The notes beneath the pieces are model-generated. The model did no database searches. It saw only the letters and a program-made list of their open reading frames with translations, and had not been told where the DNA came from. Below, piece by piece: positions 10,681 through 22,365 of a stretch of DNA of 64,000 nucleotides. Location of the stretch: NCBI GenBank assembly GCA_018417955.1, contig JACTVC010000007.1, positions 1,729,428 to 1,793,427 on the forward strand. Direction: 5' to 3'. The DNA is from Laccaria trichodermophora. Lineage: Eukaryota; Basidiomycota; Agaricomycetes; Agaricales; Hydnangiaceae. The translations under genes and the position numbers were made by a program. How positions within the stretch are numbered: the first letter of the stretch is position 1; each line of letters opens with the position of its first letter.

Positions 10681-11352
10681 TTTGTTATTTTGATTCTTGG
10701 AGTGCTTTCCCGAGGCTTAGGAGTGGATGACGGTGATCATGGGGGCGTTGTCTAAGTTCGCGCGTGTTGCAAGAATTCGGTATCAATTGGAACACGTGCC
10801 AGCCAAAAAGGTAACCATAATTGCCTGTGGGAGTGGGCTTGCTTGCGCTACGGCAAAGTTGTAAATAAAAGAAAGATATAATAGAATCTTTTTTCTGCAT
10901 TTTTCTTTTTTCAATCAATTGACGCGGCTCGTTGACTAGGAGCGGCGATTCTGAGTCCTAAGGTTGTCGATAGTGGGTCGTGGAAAGAGTAGTGACGAAG
11001 CCAAACTTTGATCAACATGTTTTCGTCCTCAACCACCGACAACGCTGGACGGCTGTTCCGTTCAACTCTATCTCGCTGGTGCTGAGTCTTCTAACCCTCT
11101 AATTCTCTGCATAGCTAACGAATAATTTCAGCTCGCCGACTAGAATCATATCAAGGTGGAACATTCCAGAATCCTCGCCCCGTCTGCCAGTCGCTCAAGT
11201 ATCTTAGGAAATGCGTCTCTTGGACGCAGTTTTTCGGTTTCGGGGTGATTCTACGACCACCCAAGCAACTTCAACAACTGCTTAGGGGCGAATAGCGATG
11301 GGGAGACCTTAGAAGTGGTGTAAAGGAAATGATAGTCATGCATGCGGAAGTT
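10681..11352. other. Intergenic, nothing recognised
   Basis: This is the 5' flank of the F-box gene and the left flank of the poly(T)-ended insertion. No coding region is supported. Confidence 0.35.
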
Positions 11353-11642
11353 TTTTTTTTTTTTTTTTTCGAGTCAAATTTATAGTCCATCGGGGCAGAG
11401 CCCCATGTCAGACGTTACATTCTAGTAAACTACCTACGGCCCCAATGCCGTTTATGCCTAACCCCCTGTAGATCCCCTCATGTACTGGTGGAGGCACGCC
11501 CATGGCGATCATTCCCCCAAAACCAGCCCGGCACGGAAACGCCGTTTAGAGGGGCATCTGTTAATGTGGGCGGGGTAGTTACATCATTCCCCCATATGTT
11601 GTATTCCGTCTGTTAAGCGTTTGGTCTTCCAAGTACCCGATC
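11353..11642 (-). mobile_element. Poly(A)-tailed SINE-like retroposon with 13-bp target duplication
   Basis: The sequence GCATGCGGAAGTT occurs at 11340-11352 and again at 11643-11655, flanking about 290 bp. On the plus strand the insert starts with a run of T (to 11369), so on the minus strand it ends in a poly(A) tail. That is the signature of target-primed retroposition. The body has a GGGGCAGAGCCCC hairpin at about 11392-11404 and two copies of an ATGATTCCCCC-like word (about 11508-11518 and 11574-11583). No Pol III B box and no open frame was found. It could be a SINE of non-tRNA origin, a 5'-truncated LINE end or a retrocopied RNA. Confidence 0.7.
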
Positions 11643-11655
11643 GCATGCGGAAGTT

Positions 11656-14600
11656 ACTGTGGTAAATCTTGCAGGTGCGGACTCTCATTCTTTGAGCCAC
11701 CATTCCCGCCCATCTTCTTCGGAAAGACTGTTGGTTTTGTCCTCGCAGGTCAGATCATCGTCAGCGCCATCTACCCACCCCATCCCCACGCCCTCCGTGA
11801 TCTGTCATGGCTTACTTTTCGTCCTCAGTACGATCATGGCTTCCCACCCATTTTTTATGATGAGTGGCTGCTCGACCCAGGCTTGAACCTTGAAAATTCC
11901 CATTTTTAAACCATGCCGAGACCTGGTTCAATCGGAATTGGTACGTCTATTCGCCCCTGTGTTTTTCAATCAGTTCAACGTCTCTCTCGGGTCTCAGTTG
12001 ATGTTTGTTGTGACAATCTGACGGTATTTCGGACTGTTACTTGTGTGCGGTGTCCTAGCTCCCTTTCATCTTGATTCTTCGTTGTAAGCTCAATTCCACT
12101 CATTCGCTGCCTCTCTATTAAGCATGTCATTCAGCGCAAGAAGCCAATCGCTCCTATCTCACTTGTGTAAATTATTCAAGTTGTAGGTGGACCACAGGAT
12201 AAACGACATCATGACCCTTCATCAGAGCTCATCGGTGCTCGTTAAACAGACTCCGGAGCCCCCAGGCTCCTCACAGGTTCAAGGTACATAAAAAGTCCGT
12301 TCCGATGTCAACTTGAATGAACTTCTGTTGTCAGCTGCACAGTTTCGGCAAACTGACTGCAATTTCAACACTATTACGAACACTAGGCTATCGTTCTTTC
12401 GTCGCGAGTGAGAGCCGCAATTGGCCAGTAAAACTACTCGCTTGCACTCACAGAAGTTTCGTGAGTCTGGATGGTTCTAACGTACACCTTACTGACAACC
12501 CGTTTCTGTCCGCCAGTTTGAGGATGTTAGTCTCCCAGCTTCACGACTGTAGCGTTTAACGTCCACACAACGTAATTTATTTATCTATACCAACACCACC
12601 TCACGCCCGTCATTCTCAGAAACTAAGATAAGGTATCGTGATAGATTTCATTCGCTCCAAAAATCAGACATCGCCCAGAAACAAAACCGTAGTCAGAGTG
12701 TATCATAATCTCCATCGTTTTTGCAATCGGTTTTTCGGTTGGCTAGCATCCAGGTCGACGTGTAGGTCTGTAAGACCATCGGTACACGATGGTTGAGGCC
12801 TTTTTATGTATTGTCGAATATGGAGCACGACCCTACTCGTCAACAGCGCATGGAGTACGCGTTCCACACTTGACTCGATCAGTCATTTTGCACGTCGAGG
12901 CAGAACATAAACGTACTTAGAAATAACGGCGAGATAGTCTCTCTGCACAAGTTAAGTGGTTAGTTTGGTTCACGCAAATGCACTGTATCGGCTCACAGAG
13001 AGTGCACACACAACTACGACGTGGACTATTGAAAGGGCTTTTGCTGCTTTAGCACACAATGAATGTGTCGTGCCGACCATGCCAGCTTACCAACAAGGTA
13101 GATATTATTCCTATGTTTGAACGCGATTTAGGTGCATCTCTTTAAGTGAAATTTGATATCTTACCTTCGCTATATATGACATGATGCAGATCATCATTCC
13201 CTCCTCTCCGATCTGAAAGGGCAGCTAATGAGCAAGCGGCGAACTAGATAATTGTATGGGTCTTACAGGAAGCAATTCCAGGAATTATCATCAAGACAAG
13301 TATTACTGGGAGACAATTAACTGCGGATGCCGCACACCAATGTAGGAACGAATGCTTACCAGCTTCGTAAATCATGAATACAACCCAATTCACGTACACG
13401 ATGTGATTTGCACTACATTACTTTTGCATTTTTGTCGTCAAGGCGAGCCGTTGTTAGAGCGCCGGTGTGCTGAGATCTAAGTGTGGTGACCAAAGGACAG
13501 CATCGTCCCAAAGCAAGGGGCAACTAATCGTTCCGAAGTTGGTATGGGTGAGTGAACGACCTTCTGGTGATGGTGCTTTAGAAAGGGAAGCGTCAGCCGA
13601 ACCATGGCTGCTCACTTATTAGACATTCACCGTTGCACGACTAACCTCCCCTATGCGCCGCGAATACCTACGCTCCATCGTTCGTCGTGGACGCGTTGTT
13701 AGACGGGGTTTTCCGGTCCAAGAACCTCCCCAAAACCCCTGCGCTGAGTTCAAGCACGCGAGGCGAACTGTAGGATGGATGATCAGAAGATGGGCCCTTT
13801 GATGAAAGAGGACGCGTACCGTCATGTCATAACCAAACTCCCTCTCCGTTTTCATCCATCTCGCGTTTCACTTGAGAGGTGGTTGATGCGGGTTTCCAAA
13901 TCATCCGCAGACGAGGATTACGGCGGTGAAACGTTCTCGGGACACAAGGAAACCGACGTCACTGACAGAGGGTTGTAAGCGAAAAAGAACCAGAATAGCT
14001 AAAAGTAGATACGGCGCTGCCGACTCTTTTCCCTGTGTTTCTTATGCAGCGGCCGTTTCAAAGCCTTCACCGCGGTCCGCTTAGAAGCTTGTGTGTCAGT
14101 TTTACCCTCAATGAGCAGTGACAGATTGAACACTCACTCGAGCTAGTGTCAGGCAAGAGAGACAGTTTGAGTCTCACTTCCCCTGAGCGCAAATCAAATA
14201 TGTAAAGAGAAGATTAGGCGGGGGAGCGGTCCAGATACATAAGATCAAATAAAATAGAGCCCTGTTCGTGTTTGCGGCTATTTATTTCAAATAATATACA
14301 CCAACCCTCGGCTTTTCCCTCAAACCGAATTCGTGCTCACCTCGTCCAAGCCTCGTCACCCAGTTCAACTTCCATACGTTGCTCCAAGTTGGGATCCGAT
14401 GTAGATCATCTCTTTGCACATGCTATTGCAAACGACTTATAGGACGGATGATAGGAATCACACCGTCTTCTGGTGACACCGAAGCCGCGTGGCCAAACTT
14501 GGTCATTTCTGCACATAGGCGATTGACCCTTACCTTGGGCAAAAATATTCAACACTCGAGAGGTGGTGGATAAATGTTGAAGCAAACTGCGATCGGCACG

Positions 14601-14830
14601 TGGGTGGACTGTTATTGCTCGCATTCCCCTGCTCAACACCCACACCTTGAAAGGTCGGATAATGCTCGGATTGTTTCCACAACATCAAGCACCATGACAC
14701 CCGGAATGCCTCTCCAAGACAAAGAATCAAAGGGCCGATAAGATTCGCTGATCTTTGCTAAGCCGAGCAGGGCCAGTATTTTTGCCCACAAACCTCGGTC
14801 AATGCTGCCCTCCACCTGCCACGACCAACG
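11656..14830. other. Gene-poor 3.2 kb, nothing recognised
   Basis: Only short, overlapping open frames occur, with no motif, signal peptide or repeat I can support. I could not splice them into any known family. The right end is the promoter side of the membrane-protein gene. Confidence 0.4.
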
Positions 14831-16077
14831 ATGTCCCAAACCTACATCGACGACCAAGACCCCACGAGAGTGACGTATAAGGGCTCTTGGCGTCCGGGGG
14901 GAACCGCTGCAGAGTACAACAGCACCGTTAGTAGCTCGACTGTTGTTGGCGACTCTTTCACAGTCTCCTTTCAAGGTGAGTGCGTTGGTGAACTCACTCT
15001 TGAATAATGCTGACCCATTTTGCGTGAAGGTAACTCAATTACCGTGTATGGCACCATAGACCCTACATCAGGAGGCGTGACGACCAATTATTCCATCGAC
15101 GGCGGCGCCGTCAGCCAAGCCGTATCACTAGCGGGCTCTGGAGATATGTACAAACAACAATTTTGGCAGTCGGATACTCTTCAGTCTGGCGCGCAGTGAG
15201 TATATGATCTCCTGCACCCTCCCAGGTTGACTTGAGGCTGACTGAAACCAGTACACTCAACGTCACGATGGCAAAGGTGAATGCAGAATCTCAGTCTGAA
15301 GAGGGGACTGTGTGGTTTGATTACTTCGTTGCGAACTCGACTGGATCTTCGTCGACGAGCTTGACAACATCGACATCTACAACCTCCGCGTCCTCAATAA
15401 CGAACTCGGGCTCAGCGACGCCGGCGCCGACGAGTAAAAAGAGCAACCTGGGGGGAATTCTGGGTGGCGTTATCGGAGGGGTGGTTTTGTTCCTCATTCT
15501 TTTGCTATGTTTATGGAGACACCGGAGGCGAAAGAACAATTCTGGAAAGGTTGTGCAGTTCAAACCCGACATCGATCCTGATCCCTCATCTCGTGAGTCT
15601 CCTTTTTTTTTCTGTCAGGGTGTCCGCAATTTACATTTCCGCATCGTAGCAACAAGCGCCGACTACATCTCACCATTCGACACCAACTCAGCCAACATCG
15701 ATCCATTTCCTTTGGGCTACAGAGCCATCGGCTCGATCGACAATTCAAGCAGGCTCTCCTCGAGCAGCTGGGCACCTGCCCCGCAGCAAAAATCGTCCCT
15801 TCACCACGCCACGAATTCAATGAGCACCTCCAGCCATGGAAATTTTAGCGTGGACCCATCTGGGTTCGCTGAATCTCTCGCGGGGTCAAGTGGTATCGGC
15901 CGGCCAACGTCCGCTGGTGCGAGCTCAAAGTCACGGCATTTGCTGCGCCAGCCGTCGGAGGTTACTGTCTCGACCTTTTTACCTCCAGTGCAGCACGTTG
16001 ATAGTGGCATGCGTTCGATTGATATGGAGATGCTTACTGGTCCTCCCGAACTTCCGCCTGTTTATAGTCCGGTGTAG
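14831..16077 (+). CDS. Single-pass membrane protein with Ser/Thr-rich stalk (mushroom family)
   Basis: There are four exons: 14831-14975, about 15031-15195, 15252-15592 and 15650-16077, giving about 359 aa. The N-terminal part (MSQTYIDDQDPTRVTYKGSW, later GNSITVYGTIDP and TLNVTMAKV) is the repetitive beta-sandwich ectodomain usual in this family. A Ser/Thr-rich stalk (about TGSSSTSLTTSTSTTSASS) leads to a Gly-rich transmembrane helix (ILGGVIGGVVLFLILLLCLW). A basic stop-transfer RHRRRKNN follows, then a Ser/Pro-rich cytoplasmic tail ending ELPPVYSPV. There is no cleavable signal peptide, so the membrane helix probably acts as a type III anchor. Such genes are abundant in Agaricomycetes and have no established function; a surface or wall-sensing role is only a guess. 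The last intron is 57 nt with no in-frame stop, so its retention would also be translatable. Confidence 0.75.
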
Positions 16078-16558
16078 TTGTTCAATTTTTGTAAGTCGTG
16101 CTATTGGACACTTTTCAGATTTTTTACCATACAATTTTATCTTGTCGACATGGAAGATGTTTGACAGGCTCCCACGCGCGCTAAATTTATGGCGTGCGCC
16201 ATGCGACGCCCTGACAGGAACATCATCGTTAAATTTAACAAATTAACACACGTTGTTTCAACCTCAGGGCTATCCCGCCCCGGAGGCGATATCTCCATAA
16301 CAAAAAACTGGAAGCTTTGTTGGGCCTCAATAAAATCAGATGGATTTTCAAAGTTCAAACAGCGTGTTCGCTGATCAAAGCATAGCTTTGACTTGTGATC
16401 ACATAAAATTGCTATAAACAGAAAGAAAAAAAAGGGACATATTCCCAAGGGTCAATGGTGAGAGCTTCGGAGAAACCTTAACAAATCAACCAAGTACTTG
16501 GTCTCCCATGATCAAAACAGGTTCCGCCCGAACGCGAAACACGATAGATCCCCACCAT
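16078..16558. other. Intergenic, nothing recognised
   Basis: This is the 3' flank of the membrane-protein gene up to the left target duplication of the inverted-repeat element. No feature is supported. Confidence 0.35.
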
Positions 16559-18564
16559 TATGGAAACAGTCTTCCGCCAGCTTCAATTTTCGTAAGCTGA
16601 TGGTCAATTTGTAAGCAGGGACCCCAGAAACCTCAAGCCCCAAAATCAATACAGCCAAAGCTGGACCCTTACACGCCAAATGCTCCCGCAGGCGGCAAGA
16701 TACAGAACGCATAGTTTGCTCTTTCACCTATGGATAATGCACGTCGCCACTTACGAAGAACTCGTATTTTCAGGGATGTCTCTACATTGATCCCCTTTGA
16801 TATCGCGTGAGTTTCTTATATGTTGAACGTTATAAGCATGAGCTCGTTGTTGGCTCGTTGTTTTGCTCATTACTGTAGCCATTCGTCATGTGTCCTAAAA
16901 ATCGCAAAGGAAAACTCTCAGATAACCCAAGTCGCGTGCGCGCATCTTCCAATTGAGGTTGTGCTAACAACCATCTTGAATTTTTTACCTCACTTGCCTC
17001 GTCGCTTGCAGGACCTTTTCTCGTGCATCAGTATCTTAGCAGCTCAGGCTGAGCTTGTCTCCGACTAAAGGGGCTCGGCGTCGAATAGTTCTTGAAGTCA
17101 AGGTTTGAGCCGCAACTACCCAACAACTACCCAGCCTGATACTAGTGACGAAGACGTGCCAGGCGCGATTTTGACTATGTGGTGAACTGTCCCGTATGGT
17201 CACGATCTAAAGCCCTCAACCAATTTCTTGCCTGATACCGGCCGCGGCGAGGGAGTATGTCATAAAATGCAAATGCGGCAGAGGCTCTACGTCCTTCCAC
17301 ATAGCGTTTACCAGGTGTTGAAATATTGAATTACATGGAAAGATGTCTAGGAAGATTAATTAGTAAGAGAACAAATACTAAAGAAACATAACGTACATTT
17401 GAAAGACACAGCCTCGGCAAAAGCGCGTTTTTTGGGATGCAATACGTTGCGTCGGGCCAATCCTGAGGTAAGGTTGAAGGAACTGGCTGGCACGCCGCGT
17501 CATATCAACCCGCAGACATCGAAAAATCGAATTAGATCATCTACAACGATAGAAAGTGTTATTACTTCGTGGACAGGGGTGTTACTTGTATAGAAACTTA
17601 CCCAGTGATCTTCGGACGTTCAAAGATTGAATCCGCGTGGGTGTACGAGGTGGGTGAGTGTTGGGCGAGTGATGTGCCAACGTGCATCGCCGGCCTCTGA
17701 AAAATCAAGAAACATGTTAGGAAAAAGCCTGCAACAAGTTTAGTAACAACAGGAACACACATTAAACTTACATGAGAAGGCCTCAGCGTGACAGCAATTC
17801 CCTGAATGCAAAAAATCAATTAGAATTGTGAGCAGCAATCGAAAAAAATCACAAACCGAATTTTGTTACATGTGCAATGGTTGAGCGCTGAGCCGCTGAG
17901 ACAACGAGCAAGGTGGTGGAGGAAAAAAAAACTGTTTGTTCGCAATCGTTCACGTCAACTTTATGTCTTCCTTTGGCGCCCACCACCTAATTTCAGACCA
18001 AAGTAGGGACGCAGTGCTCAGCGACCACAGAAGCTGTCCAGTGATGGTGTCACGGCGTGGTATTCATGAATCATAGAAAAGAGAGGCAACGTAGTGCACT
18101 GTGCAATGCGTGTACTTGCCGTTGAAGAGAGTTGGGTAGTGGACAAGAGGCCATGCATATACAGATTGACCTTTGATTGTACCTACCTGCACGGGGTGGG
18201 TGAACATCATCCAGATAGAGTAAAACGCAACTGCGAGTAACGGCAGTGACCATGGTTGCAGTGGAATGGAGTTTGGACGCGTCTTTCTCAAGATCCAGTA
18301 TGGTACCCACAATTTACCTCCTGGTTGCTGATGCCTTACAGAAATGTTCTATGTAACTTAATGTGATTTATATGGAACATACCTATGGCCAGAAAACACC
18401 CTGGGCCTCCACATCCGTTGAGAGTAGGTATTTTGTTGTGGAAAACGATACTCAGGGTCCAAAGTTTTGACATATTGATGTAGCTGAACGGGGTTTCTGG
18501 GGTCGCTGCTTATAAATCAGATCATAGCTTACGAAAATGAAGCTGGCGGAAGACTGTTTCCATA
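16559..18564. mobile_element. 2.0-kb non-autonomous inverted-repeat DNA transposon candidate
   Basis: The left end starts TATGGAAACAGTCTTCCGCC and the right end is its reverse complement; about 40 terminal bp match with a single indel. Weaker matching continues for about 100 bp, including GCAGGGACCCCAGAAACC versus GCAGCGACCCCAGAAACC. The hexamer CACCAT directly abuts both ends (16553-16558 and 18565-18570), as expected for a target-site duplication. Inside are only short open frames (for example 17399-17593 plus and 18312-18064 minus) without a recognisable transposase, so it would need a transposase supplied elsewhere. The superfamily is unassigned. A chance pair of opposite repeats is the alternative. 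Confidence 0.6.
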
Positions 18565-20395
18565 CACCATAGACTTTTCAGCGTCCACCCTATGGATGTC
18601 GCATTGATGTTTGGGAGGGTGAACGTAACTGCCTGGCGTTAAGTGGTCGATGATACGTGTTACGGGGAGATTTGCCTCTTTACGTCTGTAGTAAAGGGCG
18701 ACTAAGGCTACTGTAACCAGCCCTTCGGGATTTTTCACCTTATACAGAAGCTAGAACCATAAAGCAAACGAAGATCGCGCATGATTCGCAAGCCTGGGCC
18801 CTGGAGGGCCAGAGGCGTATGTGGCTCATTCATACGTATGTCGGTGCTCTTCATCCTCCGTTTGTAGTTCACAAAAACCTTTTTTTCCGGATGCTGAAGA
18901 GCTTAAAAAGTGGGAACTTGAAACCGTGGCATGCGGCGGGAAATCTATCAAGTTCGCGTTGCACATGCGCAGATGCTGGTAAATGAGAAAAAGCTTACTT
19001 CTCATGAAAGCGTATACTTATTATTGCTCATATATACAAAACATACATGTCGGTCCTCGTTCGCAGGAAGATGAACTTCACAGTGCGCCCGCATGCCTGA
19101 AGGGCCAAGATGTATGTTTGTGTTCGTCATCCTCTGTTGTTATTTTTTTTTAAAAGGTTGAATAGCTTGAAATCGTGAAATTTATCATCAAATTCACGTT
19201 GCATGCACAGGTAATGGCATTGACAAGGCTTGGGCCATGGAACAAGGTTGGTCGCTGACTGATTCGAATTCAGAGGAAAGCGCGACCCAGAGCTCCGAAT
19301 CCTGGAAAAGTTTATTCTCATGAAAGCGTATATCGTCGGTCCTCGTTGAGGACTCAACAAAAAAAGGGAAAAAAAAGGGAGCAGGAAGATGAAACGTCAA
19401 CGCGTCACAGCGCGTTTTGAGCGCGAGTACATACTAGTAGAAACAAGCTTGAAACATTCACTTCCAATTTCATGAATGAACATTGAAAACGTACGTTCTT
19501 TGCTAGTGATGCATTGATGGGGGTTCAAATCGCCAAAGTAGACCAGACCTGTTGCGTGCTTCAGTGACGGGAGGTCAAGGGGGTGGCGGAATGTGGAAAA
19601 GAGACCAACACTCGTTTTTTCTTTTTCAGAGTTCGGCTTGACACCCCCCCACCACCTACCTTCCTAATAGAGTATGTTTTTTCCACACTCATGTTTTTTT
19701 AAAATTTAATTTGTACGATTTACGTGGAACAAGTCAAGTATTGAGTCACAGGCGGTTCGCCACCTTTTGTCTAAGCTAAACAAAACGGCTTTAAAATATG
19801 GACTTTGTTCAAAGATGTATGGTCAGTAAGGACAAAATGAGACGGCGTTTCTTTCTGAGCATTAATATGTGATGAAAATCTTTGGAAAACCCTCAGGTAA
19901 ATGGGGAGTCGAGGAATCGAGTTTCCGTTGCGCGTGGGGTGGTGCATGGAGCAAGGATTGCCACGCGGTGTAAACGGTCAAAAAACCAACCAAAAACGCA
20001 AGTACGGCGGCAGGGACTCTAAATCCTTGGACCATTACCTTCGGATGCATCGTCATCCACGGAAATCCGTGCGTTGCTGCATCTCAAACTCTACTAATTG
20101 AACATCCAAAGTTCCAAAAGGCACATCGCTGAAGCGCTGACCACTTCGACCAGCAAATTGATGGTAGTCACTTTTTTTTTCGGCCTTCGGCCGGACCACC
20201 CCCCCACCTACCCTTGGTTCGGGATCCACGTCCCGCTACCCCCTTGCGGGAGGTAGGGGGGTAGGAGATGCGTTTTAACTTGCCAATGCATGCGAAACGT
20301 AATTCATGCATGCGGGTAAGCTTCAAAGATGCTTAGACCTGTTCGTGTCTTTAAATACATACCTCTTTGCAAGAAAAAATTCGATGTATGCAGCT
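18565..20395. repeat. Repeat-rich intergenic stretch with a diverged tandem duplication and GC hairpins
   Basis: About 18835-19075 and 19110-19395 look like diverged copies. Both hold a CTTCATCCTCCG/CGTCATCCTCTG word, an AATCTATCAAGTTCGCGTTGCA/AATTTATCATCAAATTCACGTTGCA-type segment, TTCTCATGAAAGCGTATA, GTCGGTCCTCGTT and GCAGGAAGATGAA in the same order. At 20173-20183 the short palindrome CGGCCTTCGGCCG-like hairpin stands beside a C-run block (about 20186-20212) and its inverted GGAGGTAGGGGGGTAGG (about 20249-20265). ATGCGAAACGT recurs at about 20289 and 20586. No gene is supported. Confidence 0.45.
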
Positions 20396-20400
20396 TTAAT

Positions 20401-20490
20401 GCAATTGAGGGGAATCGAACCCCCAGCGGGTCGATCCCATTTTATGGTTTATGGCAACTTGCAACCCACTAAGTACCCCACTAATGCGCT
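20401..20490 (-). other. tRNA-like sequence, probably a degenerate tRNA copy
   Basis: On the minus strand, GGGGGTTCGATTCCCCT forms a perfect T arm with a consensus Pol III B box. An A-box-like TACTTAGTGGGTT lies upstream. The presumed acceptor strands (GCATTAG and CAATTGC) pair at only five of seven positions and I could not fold a clean D or anticodon arm. I call it tRNA-derived rather than a working tRNA. Confidence 0.35.
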
Positions 20491-20868
20491 GGAGAAGAGT
20501 CCCTTTTTCATGTACATAAGTACATGCGCGCCCAGCTGTACCCAGGTAAGTAGGGGATGCATCCCAATTTGCCATTGCAATGTTAATGCGAAACGTGAAC
20601 CGTGAACGTGAACAGCTGTCCGAGTAACGTAAAATTCTGGAATGAGCGCAAGACGCAAACTCTACGGGTGCTAGGAATAAGAGGTAGATTATGCTCGTAC
20701 ATATCTAAGCTAGCCATATATCTAAGTCTAAGGTTAAAGCTAGAGCGAGAGCGTTAATACCGATAACGGAGGATAAGGATAACTGGCCATGCGCGTGATA
20801 ATGTTAAAGGTCTAGACTCTAAAAAAAAAAACCGCCAAACGCCCAGATCCCAAAAAGAAAGAAAAAAT

Positions 20869-21804
20869 CTAAACAGAATAAAAAACGTCAACCCTAACCG
20901 TGTAAATACAATTCACCCATCCCTTGTACTATAGAAAAAGAGTGTTCATCAGCGTTCGTTTCCTTGATGTAGAAGAAAAAAAAGAGCAACGTACGAGATC
21001 TCGACACATAACGCCGACTCTATCCCCACTCCTCAACAAATCGACAAACCCTCCGCCGCTGCCGTCCGAGTCCGAGTCCCAAGTGATGTCGTAGGCCGTC
21101 TCGGAGGTCATGGACTTGTTACTTTGGATGAACCACCTTTTCGAAGGGTGTGGCGTGGGGAGGGTTTCTGGGTATTGATATTTTATGTGGTCGTCGTTGG
21201 GAGAGGGAGACGGAGGGAGGATGGTAGCTTCGAGCCAGGATTTTGCGCCTGTTGATTCTCCTGTAAAGTAGAGTTCGAGTTGAGTAAGAAAGCAAGAAAG
21301 AAACGGAAAGAAGGAAAGGAAACGTACCCTCACATCCCCCCTCAGGTTTCTCATAAAACACTTCAACGCTAAACTTCACCCTCTGCACTTTCAAGTACGT
21401 TACATCATCCGACTTGGGTACGGCGGGGGAAACGAGGTAACACCACCCCTCTTTCCCGTTCTCCCTTTCCTCTGCGTCGTTTTTGGTGTGAGAGTGAGAG
21501 GGAACGGAGACGAGAGCGGGCCCAGAGAACGCGTCGCGAGAAGAAGTGAGGGCTGGCCAGTACTCTGCGTCGTTTATGATGATGTCCGCGAGTTCGAGGG
21601 GGACGAAGTGGAGGAGAGTTTGGCGGAGGGAGAGGACGTCAGTTGGGGTGGGTGTGAATGTGGAGTTGGCTTTGTGTTCGAGGAATCCGGAGGGAGTGGG
21701 AGAGTCTTGGGCGGGCGTAGTGACACTGCTAGGGAGTCAATCAGTATTAGGCATTAGCGAGAGAGGAGGACGCGAAGAGACCTTGGGCTTTGTGTTGAAG
21801 ACAT
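20869..21804 (-). CDS. Uncharacterised basidiomycete protein, four exons, 249 aa
   Basis: Exons are 21804-21782, 21728-21328, 21260-20995 and 20928-20869, giving exactly 250 codons with the stop. The protein starts MSSTQSPSSVTTPAQDSPTP. It contains LRQTLLHFVPLELADIIIND, an ALVSVPS stretch and KVQRVKFSVEVFYEKPEGGC, followed by GESTGAKSWLEATILPP, SKRWFIQSNKSMTSETAYDI, TWDSDSDGSGGGFVDLLRSG and DRVGVMCRDLYKGWVNCIYT. The alternating beta-strand pattern and the conserved tail (GDRV.V..R..Y.GW.N) match a protein type I have seen repeatedly in mushroom genomes, but its function is unknown to me. The first intron begins GTCTCT, a weak donor, so the N-terminal eight residues are the least certain part. 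Confidence 0.7.
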
Positions 21805-22365
21805 GGATGTGAATCGGGGTAGGAATGAGTATGTCGGTTATGAAGCCAACGGGACCCCCTTTTATAAGTATCCACCCATCCACCCACTCCATCCCGTCCC
21901 TTCAGTTTGGCGCGGTAACGTACGACTTTTGATTTGGGGAGCGCATACAATGTCACCCTGGAATGGATTACGCCTGACTGAGTGACGCGAGTCGGATGAA
22001 TCATATGAATGGTGCTGAGGTGGAGGGACATTGGAACGAACCCTTGATCTTCATTGTTTCGTCTTCACCAAGTAAGTATGTCTGCGCGGGTGATGGGTTG
22101 AAAATTTTTTGGGGAGGGGTCATGCAATCGGCGGTGTAACGTGTAAGGTTTAGGGTCGCCTCGAGGCTCCAAGTCCGGAAAAGCCCGTTCGAACTGTCGG
22201 GCGCGGGCGCAGGCGGTGGAGCGTTGGCGTCATTCTATGGTATGGAAGCAGTGTCGAAGCAGTGGCACAGCGGGTACATCGGAAGTCGGACTGCGGACGC
22301 GGAACGAGCTCGGAATCATATGTAAGCAAAAGTGCCTTTGTTCAACTCCATCTCCACTACGAACG
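21805..22365. other. Divergent intergenic region
   Basis: This lies between a minus-strand gene start (21804) and the plus-strand Pil1-like gene start (22366), so both promoters should be here. No specific site is claimed. Confidence 0.35.

Noticed and set aside
15321..16010. Minus-strand open frames within the membrane-protein gene
   Set aside because: They are shadows of the plus-strand Ser/Thr-rich coding sequence.
18064..18312. Hydrophobic open frame on minus as a membrane protein
   Set aside because: It lies inside the inverted-repeat element, and no spliced partner or family could be recognised.
10681..20868. LTR retrotransposon or LINE coding region in the gene-poor stretch
   Set aside because: No reverse transcriptase, integrase or gag motifs in any frame and no long direct repeats.
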